Source: an uncultured Bartonella sp. (GTDB lineage Bacteria; Pseudomonadota; Alphaproteobacteria; Rhizobiales; Rhizobiaceae). From it: 46,570 nucleotides of DNA. The notes below the pieces were generated by a model. The model saw only the letters and a list, made by a program, of their open reading frames with translations, was not told the origin of the DNA and did not search any database. Below, piece after piece: positions 8,066 through 18,601 of the stretch (positions are counted from its first letter, which is position 1; each line of letters begins with the position of its first letter). A program made the position numbers and the translations under genes. Where the stretch lies: NCBI GenBank assembly GCA_946481695.1, contig CAMLON010000012.1, positions 1-46,570 on the forward strand. Direction: 5' to 3'.

Positions 8066-11000
8066 TCAAAGTTCATGGCCATGGTTTAAAAGAATTTCAC
8101 GTTTTCCCACATGGTTGGCCGGACCGACAATGCCTTCAGCCTCCATGCGTTCAACCAGCGTTGCTGCCTTGTTATAGCCGATACTCAAACGGCGCTGGAT
8201 ATAGGATGTTGAACATTTCTTGTCGCGCATAACCACTTTGACAGCTTGCAAGTAAAGTTCTTCCATATTTTCTCCGGCACTACCGGCAGCAACAATGTCC
8301 GCAATGGAATCGGCGTCCTCGATGGTTTCTTCTTCGTCTTCACCATCCGTCACTGTTGCAAGATAGTCGGGCGTACCTTGTGTCTTCAGATGTGCTACAA
8401 CATGCTCGACTTCCTCATCGGAAACAAAGGGGCCGTGAACACGGACAATCCGGCCACCGCCCACCATGTGGAGCATATCACCCTGACCCAGCAATGTCTC
8501 TGCACCTTGTTCGCCAAGAATCGTGCGGCTATCAATCTTGGAGGTAACCTGAAATGAGATGCGGGTTGGAAAATTCGCCTTGATCGTGCCGGTAATCACA
8601 TCAACCGAAGGACGTTGTGTTGCCATGATAAGGTGAATTCCCGCAGCTCGCGCCATTTGTGCCAAACGCTGGATTGCACCTTCGATTTCTTTACCTGCAA
8701 CCATCATCAGGTCGGCCATTTCATCAACAATAATGACGATATAGGGAAGACGCGTAAGATCCATTGCCTCTTCATGATAAAGCATTTCGCCGGTTTCTTT
8801 GTCAAAACCGGATTGGACACGGCAGGTAATGGTTTCGCCCTTTTCGGCTGCCGCACTGACACGCTGGTTGAAGCCGTCAATATTGCGCACGCCGAGTTTT
8901 GCCATTTTGCGATAGCGGTCTTCCATTTCGCGCACCGCCCATTTCAATGCCGTTACAGCCTTTTTGGGATCGGTAACAACCGGCGTTAGAAGATGCGGTA
9001 TGCCGTCATAGATAGACAGTTCAAGCATCTTGGGATCAACCATGATGAGGCGGCATTGCTCCGGTTTCAAACGATAAAGCAGAGACAAAATCATGGCGTT
9101 AATTGCCACCGATTTACCCGAACCCGTGGTACCGGCAACAAGCAGATGCGGCATTTTTGCAAGTTCTGCAATGACCGGTTCACCGCCGATATTTTTACCA
9201 AGTGCAAGCGGCAGCTTGTAATTGCTATCCTGAAATGTCTTCGACTGGATAATTTCGCGTAAATAAACGGTCTCGCGCACTTTATTCGGCAATTCTATGC
9301 CGATAACATTGCGCCCCGGAATAACCGCAACACGTGCGGAAATGGCCGACATCGAACGGGCAATATCATCAGAAAGACTGATAACGCGCGATGATTTGAC
9401 ACCGGCTGCAGGCTCGAATTCATACATGGTGACAACCGGCCCCGGACGGACATGGATGATTTCGCCTTTGATACCGAAATCTTCCAGCACACTTTCAAGA
9501 AGTCCGGCACTGCGTTCAAGTGTTTCCTGAGAAATCACCGCGCCATCTTTATGTTCCGGCTCCTGCAAAAGGTCAATTGAAGGGAAAATATAAGAATCGT
9601 CGCTTTGGGATTTTGGGCTCGGAATAAAAGCCGGATTGAGAGTGCGAAATGGTGCAGAAATCGTCGCTTTTGTTGCAGTTGGCTTAATTGTTGCATTTTG
9701 CGCGGTTGTTGCGGTTTGCGCAGTTGTTGCAATTGGCGCAACAGCTTGCGTTTTTTCCTTTTGTTCAGGAGCCTTTTCTTCTCCGCTATGTTGAGGTGCT
9801 ATGGCCTGTGGAAGTGGTGCAGCGGACTGGATGTTGGCTGTTTTTACCGGTTCTATATCCTCGATAATTCCGGCAGATGAAGCAACCGAATTTTCCCGTC
9901 CCGCCGGGGAAACAGAAGCCGGATTTTGCGATGCCGCTTGAGACCCTGTGCCACCAACGGATTTACTCGTTTGTTCTTCACCGGCTGTATTTTCGGTATT
10001 TTTCTCGACACTCCCATTTTCAATCACCACTTGCCCCTGATTGTTAAAGGTGGTGACAACAGAATTGTCAGGCAATGGTGTTACAACTTGTAGAACAGGC
10101 GTTTCAGTCAGTCGGGGAGTGATTGCCGGACTAACACTTGATAACGATACACTTTCTGTTACCGCTGTCTGATTAATGATTGATTGCGGTGCCGCGTCAA
10201 TAATAACGGCATTGGTATTTTCCACGGCCGCTGCTGCCGATGTTGCCGGTACTTGAACCGTCGCATCATTTGCTACCGGAGCTGAAGCCCCTGATTCAGT
10301 ACTTGTCAGTTGAACTATGCCCGGTGTCGCCGCTTGCTGTTCAATTTTTTCTTCAACCTTTTCCGTTGGCTTTTCCGGATCATTTCCACTCTTTTTCGGG
10401 AAACGGCATTCCAGCACCCGATAAAGATCGGCAATAGATTTTTCTTCAACCTTGGCGGCGCTTTTTTCTTCGGTTGCATTACCCGTCATCAAAGTCGAAG
10501 CGACTGGCGGTAATTGGGACGCACCCGACGTGAGCGACCCATCAAGTGACATTTTTTGTACAGTCACAACGGGCTTCTTTTCGACTGCAACGGCGTTTGC
10601 ATCTGTTTCGGGCGCAGTCATGTTCAAGCTTGTTTCCGGAACAATAGTGTTTGCACTTGCAAGCGGCGTTTCAACCGGCTGAAGCTCGCTTTCATTTTGC
10701 GGCGTAAGTTTTGCCAGATTTTCAAGAATGTCCGGCCCGCATTCAAAAAATGCCGAATCGGAAAGATAAAACGGCTTGATATCGGCAGGCTTATTAATTT
10801 CGGATGCCGGTTTTTCCACCTTGACTGCCGCTTCTTGCATAGAAGTTTCATTCCGGATTTGAGGAGCGCCATTGTTTTGAGGGCGTGTGTAAACAGATTT
10901 GACGCTATAATTCTGTTCAATATTTTTGCGTTGGACAGAAGCAATCACCTCGTCTTTCAAGGAGCGAACTTGTGTCTGTCCTTGCGGCAAGGGCGTGGTC

Positions 11001-11323
11001 CCAGCAAGTGTCACCGGTTCTTTATTTTTCGGAGCATTTTCTTTCAAGGCCACATTTTCACGCTTTTGCTTTTGTTCGAGCTCGAAAGCCTTCAATTTTT
11101 CCGCAAAATCGGGATCATTTTCAACCCGTTTGCGCACAAGTTCGACTTCCGGCGTGCGTGTGAAACGTACATTCTGTCCGAGGGCAAAAGCTTTTTTCCA
11201 TATGGTGGGATATTGCGTTTGTGATTGTGCGTTAGCCGCCGCTTCTTCTGGCTTTGCAGGGGCGCCGGAAACGGGCTTGGCAACAGGATTTAAAGAGACC
11301 GGATTTGTTTTCAGATTACGCAT
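8066..11323 (-). CDS. ftsK: DNA translocase FtsK, form without membrane anchor
   Basis: Hexameric ATP-driven DNA pump that moves chromosome termini during division and activates XerCD recombination. The C-terminal motor is complete: Walker A GTTGSGKS near residue 731, [16 protein letters not shown], Walker [25 protein letters not shown], and the winged-helix gamma domain ([22 protein letters not shown]). The alpha subdomain begins around residue 600 ([15 protein letters not shown]). Everything before that is low-complexity, rich in Pro, Ala, Thr and Gln, with no transmembrane helices, unlike the four-helix anchor of E. coli FtsK. I start at the ATG at 11323 (1085 residues); a TTG at 11347 would add eight. 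Alphaproteobacteria often carry two FtsK-type genes, and this would be the non-anchored one. Terminator at 8012-8035. Confidence 0.93.
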   Translation of the reverse strand: MRNLKTNPVSLNPVAKPVSGAPAKPEEAAANAQSQTQYPTIWKKAFALGQNVRFTRTPEVELVRKRVENDPDFAEKLKAFELEQKQKRENVALKENAPKNKEPVTLAGTTPLPQGQTQVRSLKDEVIASVQRKNIEQNYSVKSVYTRPQNNGAPQIRNETSMQEAAVKVEKPASEINKPADIKPFYLSDSAFFECGPDILENLAKLTPQNESELQPVETPLASANTIVPETSLNMTAPETDANAVAVEKKPVVTVQKMSLDGSLTSGASQLPPVASTLMTGNATEEKSAAKVEEKSIADLYRVLECRFPKKSGNDPEKPTEKVEEKIEQQAATPGIVQLTSTESGASAPVANDATVQVPATSAAAAVENTNAVIIDAAPQSIINQTAVTESVSLSSVSPAITPRLTETPVLQVVTPLPDNSVVTTFNNQGQVVIENGSVEKNTENTAGEEQTSKSVGGTGSQAASQNPASVSPAGRENSVASSAGIIEDIEPVKTANIQSAAPLPQAIAPQHSGEEKAPEQKEKTQAVAPIATTAQTATTAQNATIKPTATKATISAPFRTLNPAFIPSPKSQSDDSYIFPSIDLLQEPEHKDGAVISQETLERSAGLLESVLEDFGIKGEIIHVRPGPVVTMYEFEPAAGVKSSRVISLSDDIARSMSAISARVAVIPGRNVIGIELPNKVRETVYLREIIQSKTFQDSNYKLPLALGKNIGGEPVIAELAKMPHLLVAGTTGSGKSVAINAMILSLLYRLKPEQCRLIMVDPKMLELSIYDGIPHLLTPVVTDPKKAVTALKWAVREMEDRYRKMAKLGVRNIDGFNQRVSAAAEKGETITCRVQSGFDKETGEMLYHEEAMDLTRLPYIVIIVDEMADLMMVAGKEIEGAIQRLAQMARAAGIHLIMATQRPSVDVITGTIKANFPTRISFQVTSKIDSRTILGEQGAETLLGQGDMLHMVGGGRIVRVHGPFVSDEEVEHVVAHLKTQGTPDYLATVTDGEDEEETIEDADSIADIVAAGSAGENMEELYLQAVKVVMRDKKCSTSYIQRRLSIGYNKAATLVERMEAEGIVGPANHVGKREILLNHGHEL

Positions 11324-11435
11324 GGCACTCAAACTAGATTGCGGCAATTTTTAAAGATTGCCTCTTAACAAAACTCATGTTTTCAACGTTAAAGTGCGAA
11401 AGTTAATAACCTTTTGCCAAAGTCGCTTTATCAAC

Positions 11436-11466
11436 AAAAAAACCACCGGAACGGATATTCCGGTGG
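11436..11466 (-). terminator. Intrinsic terminator of putA
   Basis: Perfect 9-bp stem CCACCGGAA / TTCCGGTGG (11443-11451 and 11458-11466) with a six-base loop. On the minus strand it is followed immediately by seven T (plus-strand A-run 11436-11442). It sits 42 bp beyond the putA stop: a textbook intrinsic terminator that separates putA from the downstream ftsK promoter. Confidence 0.92.
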
Positions 11467-11507
11467 TGATGAATGGATCTGATAAAAATAACAATAATTG
11501 CCGGTCT

Positions 11508-14500
11508 TCAGCCGATTGTCATTAAGCTTGCATTGCCTCCGGCTGCGGCTGTATTCACCGAAGTTGAAACTTCTTCGCTAAGATAACCGAGGGTATAGGG
11601 GAGTTCACCTGATGTAAGCTCCTCGCTTGCTGCCGCTTGTGTGAGAATGATAGGCCCTGAAAGGGCTGCTATAATTTTCTGTTTTTCGATAATGCTGTTT
11701 TCATCGCCTTCTATGAGCGCACCCGCATAAGGACCATCGGCGTTTAGATTTTCTGACCATTTGACATTCCGGACAAGCTGTTTTGGCAAATCCGAAAGCG
11801 AATTTTGCAATTTGCAAGCTGCGTCAATCACGGCAATATTGCCGGTTGCAAATGTCGCGGCAAGCTGCCGGTAAAGCCCGCTTTTCGTTTGGGGAAACAA
11901 GAGAATTTTTCCACGGCTGTGAAGGGAATAGACATTGCTTTCCCCCACCGGCCCCGGCAAATTGATGGCGACGCCAAGCGGTGACTTCGCGTTTAATGAT
12001 TTTGCAAAGGCTGCATCGGATGATTCTCCGTTTTTTGGGAGCCAATTCAAAAAACTGTCGATAAGCTCATTTTTTCTTGGCCCAACAGAAAATTGCAGGT
12101 CGGGAGCCTGTTTGACGAGGCGTCCGATATATAAGGGCCCACCGGCTTTGGGACCTGTTCCGGATAATCCCCTTCCGCCAAATGGTTGGGAGCCGACAAC
12201 CGCGCCGATAATATTGCGGTTGATATAGATATTGCCAACCCGAATATGGCTTGAAACATAATCGACAAAATCATCCAGTCTTGTATGAAGCCCGAATGTC
12301 AGACCATATCCTGTTGCATTGATTTCGTTGATGAGCTTTTCAATATCTTTGCGTTTATAACGCACAACATGCAAGACCGGCCCGAAGACTTCACGCTTCA
12401 ATTCGCCAATCGAATCGATCTCGATAAGAGTGGGGCTTACATATGTTCCCTCTTTTGCAATATCGGGAAGGGGAACTTGCGTCACTTTATGGCCCATAGC
12501 GCGCATTGTTTCGATATGCGTTTCGATATTATCTCTGGCTTCTGCGGTAATCACCGCGCCAATATCGGTACCGATAAAATCGGTGCGTCCGATACGCAAT
12601 TCCTGCATTGCGCCTTTGAGCATGTCCAGAATGCGGTCTGCCACCTCTTCCTGTAAACACAAAACCCGCAAAGCCGAACAACGCTGGCCTGCACTATCAA
12701 AAGCCGAGGCGATAACGTCACCCACAACCTGTTCGGCAAGTGCTGACGAATCGACAATCATGGCATTCTGCCCACCAGTTTCGGCAATAAGCGGAATGGG
12801 TTTCTTATCTTTGCTCAGGCGGGTTGAAAGCTCTTTCTGGATAAGCCGCGCAACTTCTGTCGAACCGGTAAACATAACGCCTGAAGTCGCTTTCTCGCCA
12901 ATAAGTGCTGCACCGATTTTTCCATCTCCTGGACAGAATTGTAGTACGTCCTCCGGGATTCCCGCTTCATGCAATATGCGCACGCCTTCAGCAGCAATAA
13001 GCGGTGTTTCTTCGGCCGGTTTTGCCAAAACGGTATTGCCCGCCGCCAACGCAGCCGATAATTGACCGATAAATATCGACAACGGGAAATTCCACGGGCT
13101 GATACAAACAATCGGTCCCAACGGTTCTTCATTGCCTTTAAAAGTCTTACGCACCTCTCCGGCATAAAAGCGCAAGAAATCAATGGCCTCCCTCACTTCG
13201 GCAATAGAATTCGGAATGGATTTTCCGGCTTCCCGTGCCGCAAGTGCTAGAAGTAAAGGCATGCGCGCCTGCATAAGATCAGCCGCTTTTTCAAGAATCT
13301 CCGAGCGCGACTGATGTGAAGTCTTTGCCCATGATGAAAACGCTTTTTCAGCGGTCGCAACCATTTTGCGCGCTTCACTTTCATCAATCTCGATAACTTC
13401 GCCCACTTTGTCGCGATGGTCTCCGGGATTTAAAATTTGACGTGATTTTGCGCCCTTTTCGACATTCGCCGGTGCTGCTTTCCAGTCTGTTGCCGAACTT
13501 TTTTGAAAATCTTCAGTGAGTTCCGCAAGCACTGTTTCGTTCGATAAATCATATCCATCGGAATTGCGACGGTCTTTTCCGAAAAGATCGGCAGGTGAAG
13601 CAATTTTATCATGCTGGGCACCGGGAACGGGCATATTACGCACCACATCCACCGGATCAACAACAAGTTCATCAACCGATATAGACTTGTCGGTAATGCG
13701 ATTGACAAAAGAAGAATTGGCACCGTTTTCCAACAACCGCCGTACCAGATAAGCAAGCAAGGTTTCATGTGTTCCGACCGGTGCATAAAGGCGTGCCGGA
13801 CGCTGCATTTTATCTTTGCCTACAACCTCGTCATAAAGTGGTTCGCCCATGCCGTGGAGGCACTGGAACTCGAATTGTTCGACCGTATATTTATCAGGCC
13901 CCGCCAGATGATAGATCGTCGCCATGGTTTGCGCGTTATGCGTTGCAAATTGCGGGAAAACGGCATCGGGAGCCGAAAGAAGTTTTCGGGCGTTGGCAAC
14001 ATAGGAAACATCTGTATAAACTTTGCGCGTATAAACGGGAAAACTTTGAAGTCCGTCAACCTGCGCGCGTTTGATTTCAGCATCCCAATAGGCACCTTTG
14101 ACAAGGCGCACCATCAAACGATGGTGACTGCGGCGGGCAAGATCAATGAGATAATCAAGCACAAACGGGCAGCGACGACCGTAAGCTTGCACAACAAAGC
14201 CGATACCGTTCCACCCGTCAAGATCAGGATCGAAACACAGACTGTCCATAATATCGAGCGAAAGCTCGAGCCGGTCGGCTTCCTCGGCATCTATATTAAG
14301 CCCGATATTGTAATTTTTACAAAGCAAAGCCAATTGTTTGACGCGCGGCATGAGCTCGCCCATGACACGATCGGCCTGAGAGCGGAAATAACGGGGATGA
14401 AGTGCAGAAAGTTTAATGGAAATACCCGGCCCCTCATAGACGCCGCGTCCGTTCGAGGCTTTGCCAATAGCATGAATTGCCATCTCGTAATCGCGATAAT

Positions 14501-15176
14501 AGCGATCGGCATCGTCAGCCGTTGTAGCGGCTTCCCCCAACATGTCATAGGAATAACGAAACCCGCGTGCTTCCAGAGGTTTCGAGCGCTCGAGCGCTTC
14601 ATCAATGGTTTCACCACGCACAAATTGCTCGCCCATCATGCGCATGGCCATATCCATTCCTTTGCGGATAACCGGCTCGCCACAGCGCGCGATAAGTCCT
14701 GTCAAAGAGGAAGAAAGTTCTCCTTCCCTGACACTCGCTGATAATTTGCCGGTAACCACAAGTCCCCAGGTCGCAGCATTGACGAAAAGCGATTTTCCAC
14801 CACCCAAATGGGCTTTCCAGTCACCGCCTGCCACCTTGTCGCGAATGAGGGCATCACGGGTTGCTTTGTCGGGAATGCGCAACAGCGCTTCTGCCAGACA
14901 CATGAGCGCCACACCTTCCTGCGACGACAAAGAATATTCATGAACCAGACCTTCAACGCCATTCCCCTTATATTTTGCCCGCATCGTTTCAATGAGATGG
15001 CGAGCAGTAGCAGCAATGTCTTTTTTGGTTTTCTCGTCAATTGTTGCTGCCTCGAGAAGCGGCTTCAGACATTCGGTTTCCGGACGACGATAGGCTGCGG
15101 TGATTTTTTTGCGTAGTTCGCTCTGCTTGGAGATGGGAGGCGCAAATTCGGCAAAGGGCTTTTGTGTTCTGGTCAT
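11508..15176 (-). CDS. putA: Bifunctional proline dehydrogenase / L-glutamate-gamma-semialdehyde dehydrogenase
   Basis: Converts proline to glutamate in two channelled steps: FAD-linked oxidation to P5C, then NAD-linked oxidation. From the ATG at 15176 it has 1222 residues; upstream in-frame codons to 15287 have no family character. N-terminal half: arm and alpha domain, then the PRODH barrel (PGISIKLSALHPRY, NIDAEEADRLELSLD, VRLVKGAYWDAEIK). C-terminal half: aldehyde dehydrogenase (GPIVCISPWNFPLSIF, FTGSTEVARLI, general-base IAETGGQNAM, nucleophile SAGQRCSALR), then a tail domain of roughly 200 residues as in longer 'type B' enzymes. There is no N-terminal ribbon-helix-helix DNA-binding domain, so this PutA does not repress itself; the divergent Lrp-type gene takes the regulatory role. 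Its own terminator follows. Confidence 0.97.
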   Translation of the reverse strand: MTRTQKPFAEFAPPISKQSELRKKITAAYRRPETECLKPLLEAATIDEKTKKDIAATARHLIETMRAKYKGNGVEGLVHEYSLSSQEGVALMCLAEALLRIPDKATRDALIRDKVAGGDWKAHLGGGKSLFVNAATWGLVVTGKLSASVREGELSSSLTGLIARCGEPVIRKGMDMAMRMMGEQFVRGETIDEALERSKPLEARGFRYSYDMLGEAATTADDADRYYRDYEMAIHAIGKASNGRGVYEGPGISIKLSALHPRYFRSQADRVMGELMPRVKQLALLCKNYNIGLNIDAEEADRLELSLDIMDSLCFDPDLDGWNGIGFVVQAYGRRCPFVLDYLIDLARRSHHRLMVRLVKGAYWDAEIKRAQVDGLQSFPVYTRKVYTDVSYVANARKLLSAPDAVFPQFATHNAQTMATIYHLAGPDKYTVEQFEFQCLHGMGEPLYDEVVGKDKMQRPARLYAPVGTHETLLAYLVRRLLENGANSSFVNRITDKSISVDELVVDPVDVVRNMPVPGAQHDKIASPADLFGKDRRNSDGYDLSNETVLAELTEDFQKSSATDWKAAPANVEKGAKSRQILNPGDHRDKVGEVIEIDESEARKMVATAEKAFSSWAKTSHQSRSEILEKAADLMQARMPLLLALAAREAGKSIPNSIAEVREAIDFLRFYAGEVRKTFKGNEEPLGPIVCISPWNFPLSIFIGQLSAALAAGNTVLAKPAEETPLIAAEGVRILHEAGIPEDVLQFCPGDGKIGAALIGEKATSGVMFTGSTEVARLIQKELSTRLSKDKKPIPLIAETGGQNAMIVDSSALAEQVVGDVIASAFDSAGQRCSALRVLCLQEEVADRILDMLKGAMQELRIGRTDFIGTDIGAVITAEARDNIETHIETMRAMGHKVTQVPLPDIAKEGTYVSPTLIEIDSIGELKREVFGPVLHVVRYKRKDIEKLINEINATGYGLTFGLHTRLDDFVDYVSSHIRVGNIYINRNIIGAVVGSQPFGGRGLSGTGPKAGGPLYIGRLVKQAPDLQFSVGPRKNELIDSFLNWLPKNGESSDAAFAKSLNAKSPLGVAINLPGPVGESNVYSLHSRGKILLFPQTKSGLYRQLAATFATGNIAVIDAACKLQNSLSDLPKQLVRNVKWSENLNADGPYAGALIEGDENSIIEKQKIIAALSGPIILTQAAASEELTSGELPYTLGYLSEEVSTSVNTAAAGGNASLMTIG

Positions 15177-15351
15177 GATTTCATTCCACTCTGGATAAGA
15201 TTTATTGAACTTGGAAATTTTTGAAAAAATGCTTTTAAAGCTAGTTATGCAGCGATCATAGCACCGGCTATAGTTTACTTCTTGCACAAAAAAAGGTATT
15301 TTCTAGTGTTTTTTCTTGTTTTATGCCTGAGTATTAGGATTTTTTACATCA

Positions 15352-15822
15352 ATGGAAGAAAAAAATAGCGAAATTGACCGCATCGATAATCGTATTATTG
15401 ATGCGCTTGTTGAAAATGGCCGTATGTCTATTACCGAGCTTTCCGAGAAAGTCGGCCTTTCAAAAACACCTTGCCAATTACGTTTAAAAAGGCTTGTCAA
15501 TGAAGGCTATATCACCGGTTTTCGTGCCGTGCTCAACCCTGCAAAAATGGGACTTGAACATATCGCTTTTACGGAAGTGAAACTTTCCGACACAAGAGAA
15601 GAAGCTTTGCGGGCTTTCAACGCCGCTGTTAAAAAAATACGGGAAGTGGAAGAATGCCACATGATTGCAAGCTCGTTCGACTATCTTTTGAAAGTGCGAA
15701 CCAATGACATCAAGCGCTACCGCACTGTTCTTGGCGAAAAAATTTCGACCTTGCCCTATGTCGCGAGTACATCAACCTTCGTGGTTATGCAAAATGTTGT
15801 AGATGCCGGTTTCAGGCGTTAA
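15352..15822 (+). CDS. putR: Lrp/AsnC-type regulator, proline-responsive activator of putA
   Basis: DNA-binding regulator of 156 residues. The N-terminal AsnC-type helix-turn-helix (about residues 6-60: DRIDNRIIDALVENGR, ITELSEKVGLSKTPC, RLKRLVNEGYI) is followed by the RAM ligand/oligomerisation domain (VEECHMIASSFDYLLKV, SRV-type beta strands). It is divergent from putA with 175 bp between the start codons. In other alphaproteobacteria (Agrobacterium, Rhodobacter) a PutR of this type activates the divergent putA in response to proline; here that role is inferred from family and position. The ATG has no clear Shine-Dalgarno sequence (AT-rich leader). Confidence 0.9.
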   Translation: MEEKNSEIDRIDNRIIDALVENGRMSITELSEKVGLSKTPCQLRLKRLVNEGYITGFRAVLNPAKMGLEHIAFTEVKLSDTREEALRAFNAAVKKIREVEECHMIASSFDYLLKVRTNDIKRYRTVLGEKISTLPYVASTSTFVVMQNVVDAGFRR

Positions 15823-15937
15823 TCCATATGCCGGAAACCTTTAGCACCTGCCCTTTATCCGTCAGCTTCTTCAATATGAGGTTTGGAGCTCAAAAACCGG
15901 TCAATTGACCATAAAGCGCAACGGCCATATTTCTCAA

Positions 15938-17428
15938 TCAATTCAGCTTCGGATGCTGGTCAACAAGATTTTGCCGTTGTTCCTCAAGATCGGAAATTTT
16001 GTTTTCAATCTCGTTGACCTGATCTTCGATATAATCGAAATGTTCCTGCAAAACTTCTTTTGCCTCGGTTTTGGACGAAGCGACAGGTGTTGCATCTTTT
16101 AACGGGCGATTGGCTGTTTCGGGCATTTTGACGGCTGCGATAAAGCCGAAAATAGCAACCACCATAAGGTAATAGGCCGGCATATAAAGAGATTGCAAAG
16201 TTTCAACAAGCCACGCTGCAATGGGCGGCGTAAGACCGGCGATCAACACCGCAATATTAAAGCAGATTGCAAGTGTTCTGAAACGTACATCAGTCGGGAA
16301 AAGTGCCGGAAGGATAGAGGCCATAACACCGATGAAACAACAAAGAAGAACGGCGAGAATGGCAATTCCGCCCGCGATCATAAATACATTGTGGTGCATG
16401 ACCATATAAAAAGCGGGAATAGCGAGAAAGAATTGACCGACAGAACCGATAAACAGAAATGGTTTGCGACCGATTTTATCGCTTAAAAAACCGACAAGCG
16501 GTTGCACCAGAAGCATGAAAGCCATGACAACGATGATAATAAGAACACCATGGTCATAACTGTAACCGAGATTGACGGATAAAAAGTTCGGCATATAAGT
16601 GAGCAACATATAATAGGTCGAATTGACCGCAACCACCAACAGACAACTGATGACAATGCCGTTGAGGTTTTCCGTGATGATGGTACCGACAGATGTCGTC
16701 TCGACTTTTTCCTGTTCTTCCTCCTCGGCCGAACTGTTGTTTTGTGCCTCGTAAGTGGGCGATTCATCTAACGATTTTCTTAAATAAAGGCCGATCAACC
16801 CCAGCGGCAGTGAAATAAAGAAGGGGATACGCCAGCCCCAATCCCCCATTGCATCCTGCCCGATCACAAGAGAAATCGTCGACACCACCAAAGCACCGAC
16901 AAGAAAACCGGCAATGGAACCGAAATCGAGCCAGCTTGCCATAAAGCCGCGCTTCCTGTCCGGTGAATATTCGCTCACAAAAACCACCGCACCGGCATAT
17001 TCACCACCAACGGAAAGTCCCTGAATGATTTTAGCGAGAAGCAGCAAAAGTGGCGCGAATATCCCGATTGTCGAGTAAGAGGGAATGAGGCCAATAGCAA
17101 ATGTGCTTGCCGACATCAAAATGATTGTAAAGGAAAGAATGTTTTTGCGACCATATTTGTCGCCGAGATAACCGAAAATGGCGCCGCCCATCGGCCTGAA
17201 CAAAAACGGGATGGAAAAAGTGGCGAGGGATGCAATCAATTGAACCGATTGGGGAGCGGAAGCAAAAAACGTGTGTCCGATAATGACTGCCAGAAAACCG
17301 TAGACACTGAAATCAAACCACTCTATGGCATTTCCAAGACCGGCTGCGCAGATAACTTTTCGCAACTCTTTGTTTCCGACAATGGGAATATCTTTGACAG
17401 TAAGTGGTTGTTGTGTCGTTTCTGACAT
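15938..17428 (-). CDS. proP: MHS-family MFS transporter, ProP-like proline/betaine symporter
   Basis: Twelve-helix major facilitator of the metabolite:H+ symporter branch, 496 residues from the ATG at 17428, which has an AAGGAAG ribosome binding site (the longer frame to 17539 lacks one). Marks: AAGLGNAIEWFDFSVYGFL in TM1, RPMGGAIFGYLGDKYGRK (loop 2-3 signature), GGEYAGAVVFVSEYSP, and a second SDKIGRKP loop. The last 35 residues form a charged coiled coil ending in QRQNLVDQHP, as in E. coli ProP, where this helix tunes osmotic activation. Its position beside putA-putR makes proline the most likely substrate; glycine betaine is possible. Gene symbol by similarity of tail and fold, not proven. 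Confidence 0.85.
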   Translation of the reverse strand: MSETTQQPLTVKDIPIVGNKELRKVICAAGLGNAIEWFDFSVYGFLAVIIGHTFFASAPQSVQLIASLATFSIPFLFRPMGGAIFGYLGDKYGRKNILSFTIILMSASTFAIGLIPSYSTIGIFAPLLLLLAKIIQGLSVGGEYAGAVVFVSEYSPDRKRGFMASWLDFGSIAGFLVGALVVSTISLVIGQDAMGDWGWRIPFFISLPLGLIGLYLRKSLDESPTYEAQNNSSAEEEEQEKVETTSVGTIITENLNGIVISCLLVVAVNSTYYMLLTYMPNFLSVNLGYSYDHGVLIIIVVMAFMLLVQPLVGFLSDKIGRKPFLFIGSVGQFFLAIPAFYMVMHHNVFMIAGGIAILAVLLCCFIGVMASILPALFPTDVRFRTLAICFNIAVLIAGLTPPIAAWLVETLQSLYMPAYYLMVVAIFGFIAAVKMPETANRPLKDATPVASSKTEAKEVLQEHFDYIEDQVNEIENKISDLEEQRQNLVDQHPKLN

Positions 17429-17956
17429 ATGTTCTTCCTTATTCCTGATATGTCTTTTGAATAAAAAGGCCCACCCTTTTCGCGCCCCCGTTCTTTTTGA
17501 GCAAAAGCTCCTTTTCGAGCCAAAGACATACCCCTTCATTGAAGCGCGTTAAGACGCGACGATGAAGGTCGTTTCATACCAAATTCTCACGATGCCGAGG
17601 TTTGCCCTTTCTTTAAAAAAGACAATCAAGTCTTGCTTCCATCAAATCCCGCGGTAAACATAACCGGAAATTAGATAAAGGGCTAAAGACGGTTGAATAA
17701 TTGCCCACAACAACGATAATGACCATCTTGAAAATTAGGGCCAGATCAATAACCGTCAACCAAAACCACATATATGAGGGGTTCAGTATAGATAATTTAA
17801 TCAAAAATAACAAGTCGAGCATTAAGATGGAACTTATGATGTGGATATGTCTTTTCAACTTGAAGCTGTAAAAAAGCAATCTCTGTCGGTCGTCATCTTA
17901 TGATTAAGAATTTTGTTTTATACTTTAACGCAGTTGATTTTAATGATGATTGAGCC
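17429..17956. other. Intergenic region between divergent proP and the membrane-protein gene
   Basis: About 530 AT-rich bases holding two divergent promoters. A minus-strand frame at 17613-17879 encodes a hydrophobic 88-residue peptide but starts with TTG without a ribosome binding site; I do not regard it as a gene. No clear repeat or hairpin seen. Confidence 0.4.
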
Positions 17957-18601
17957 ATGGAAGAACTGATCTATATATTGCCATTCGATCTGCACGGGAT
18001 CGAGATCGTCGTTACAATTCTTATTGTAGCACTGGTCTTGTTTTCTATTGTCATGCGGCTTTTGAAAGTTCCGCAAAAACTTATGGTGATCGCCACCGGT
18101 GCTCTTGCAATGGCTGCTTATATGGCGTTCCAGACTGATGGCCCCAGTCCGGTCCAACCCCTGATAAATCTCGCTCAACGTCAAAAACAACTTGACCGGC
18201 AATTCGAACAAACACCATTGAAATTCGAAAATGTGACACTCACCAGTGTCAAGGTACGTGCCCATTCACTTACACTTAACGTGAAAAACAACACTCCATT
18301 GGCCGAAGGATCCACAAAAGACGATCTCGAGGCTTATGCCAATTCTTATCTGAATAAAAATCTCGTAAAATATTGTGGAATACTCAAGGCCGAACAAGCG
18401 TTGCCTTATCGCAAAACCAATCAGCAATATTTTGATTTGACGATCAAATCCTATTACATCACCTTTATTGATGGGGATAAAAAGGCCAAAATGGAAATTC
18501 CCGTATCAAGCTGCGAGGATAAACCGGTTAAAAACTCCGAACCCGATAAATCTGAAAGTCCTGAACCCGATAAATCTGAAAGCGTGGAACCAGATAAATA
18601 A
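17957..18601 (+). CDS. Membrane protein of unknown function with C-terminal 8-residue repeats
   Basis: Protein of 214 residues not assigned to a family. Two N-terminal transmembrane helices (about residues 15-35, VVTILIVALVLFSIVMRLL, and 43-58, LMVIATGALAMAAYMAF) are followed by a soluble region of about 140 residues, probably periplasmic. That region has a possible beta-rich domain with two cysteines (KYCGIL, VSSCED). It ends in an acidic tail of 8-residue repeats: EPDKSESP, EPDKSESV, EPDK. The middle part (QFEQTPLKFENVTLTSVKV, YYITFIDGDKKAKMEI) looks like a small folded domain comparable to periplasmic lipocalin- or LEA-like sheets, but that is only an impression. Monocistronic; ATG at 17957 has a weak ribosome binding site. 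Codon use matches its neighbours. Confidence 0.7.
   Translation: MEELIYILPFDLHGIEIVVTILIVALVLFSIVMRLLKVPQKLMVIATGALAMAAYMAFQTDGPSPVQPLINLAQRQKQLDRQFEQTPLKFENVTLTSVKVRAHSLTLNVKNNTPLAEGSTKDDLEAYANSYLNKNLVKYCGILKAEQALPYRKTNQQYFDLTIKSYYITFIDGDKKAKMEIPVSSCEDKPVKNSEPDKSESPEPDKSESVEPDK
18539..18598 (+). repeat. 24-bp in-frame tandem repeat (2.5 units)
   Basis: Units at 18539-18562, 18563-18586 and a half unit 18587-18598, each starting GAACC(C/A)GATAAATCTGAAAG. They encode the E-P-D-K-S-E-S tail of the preceding membrane protein. The copies are almost identical at DNA level, so copy number may vary between strains. Confidence 0.85.

Noticed and set aside
15177..15287. N-terminal extension of PutA to 15287
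   Set aside because: The extra 37 residues have no family character; homologous sequence begins at the ATG at 15176. It also does not encode a ribbon-helix-helix domain.
17613..17879. Minus-strand frame for an 88-residue hydrophobic peptide
   Set aside because: TTG start without a ribosome binding site, in AT-rich intergenic DNA where hydrophobic frames arise by chance; no family marks.
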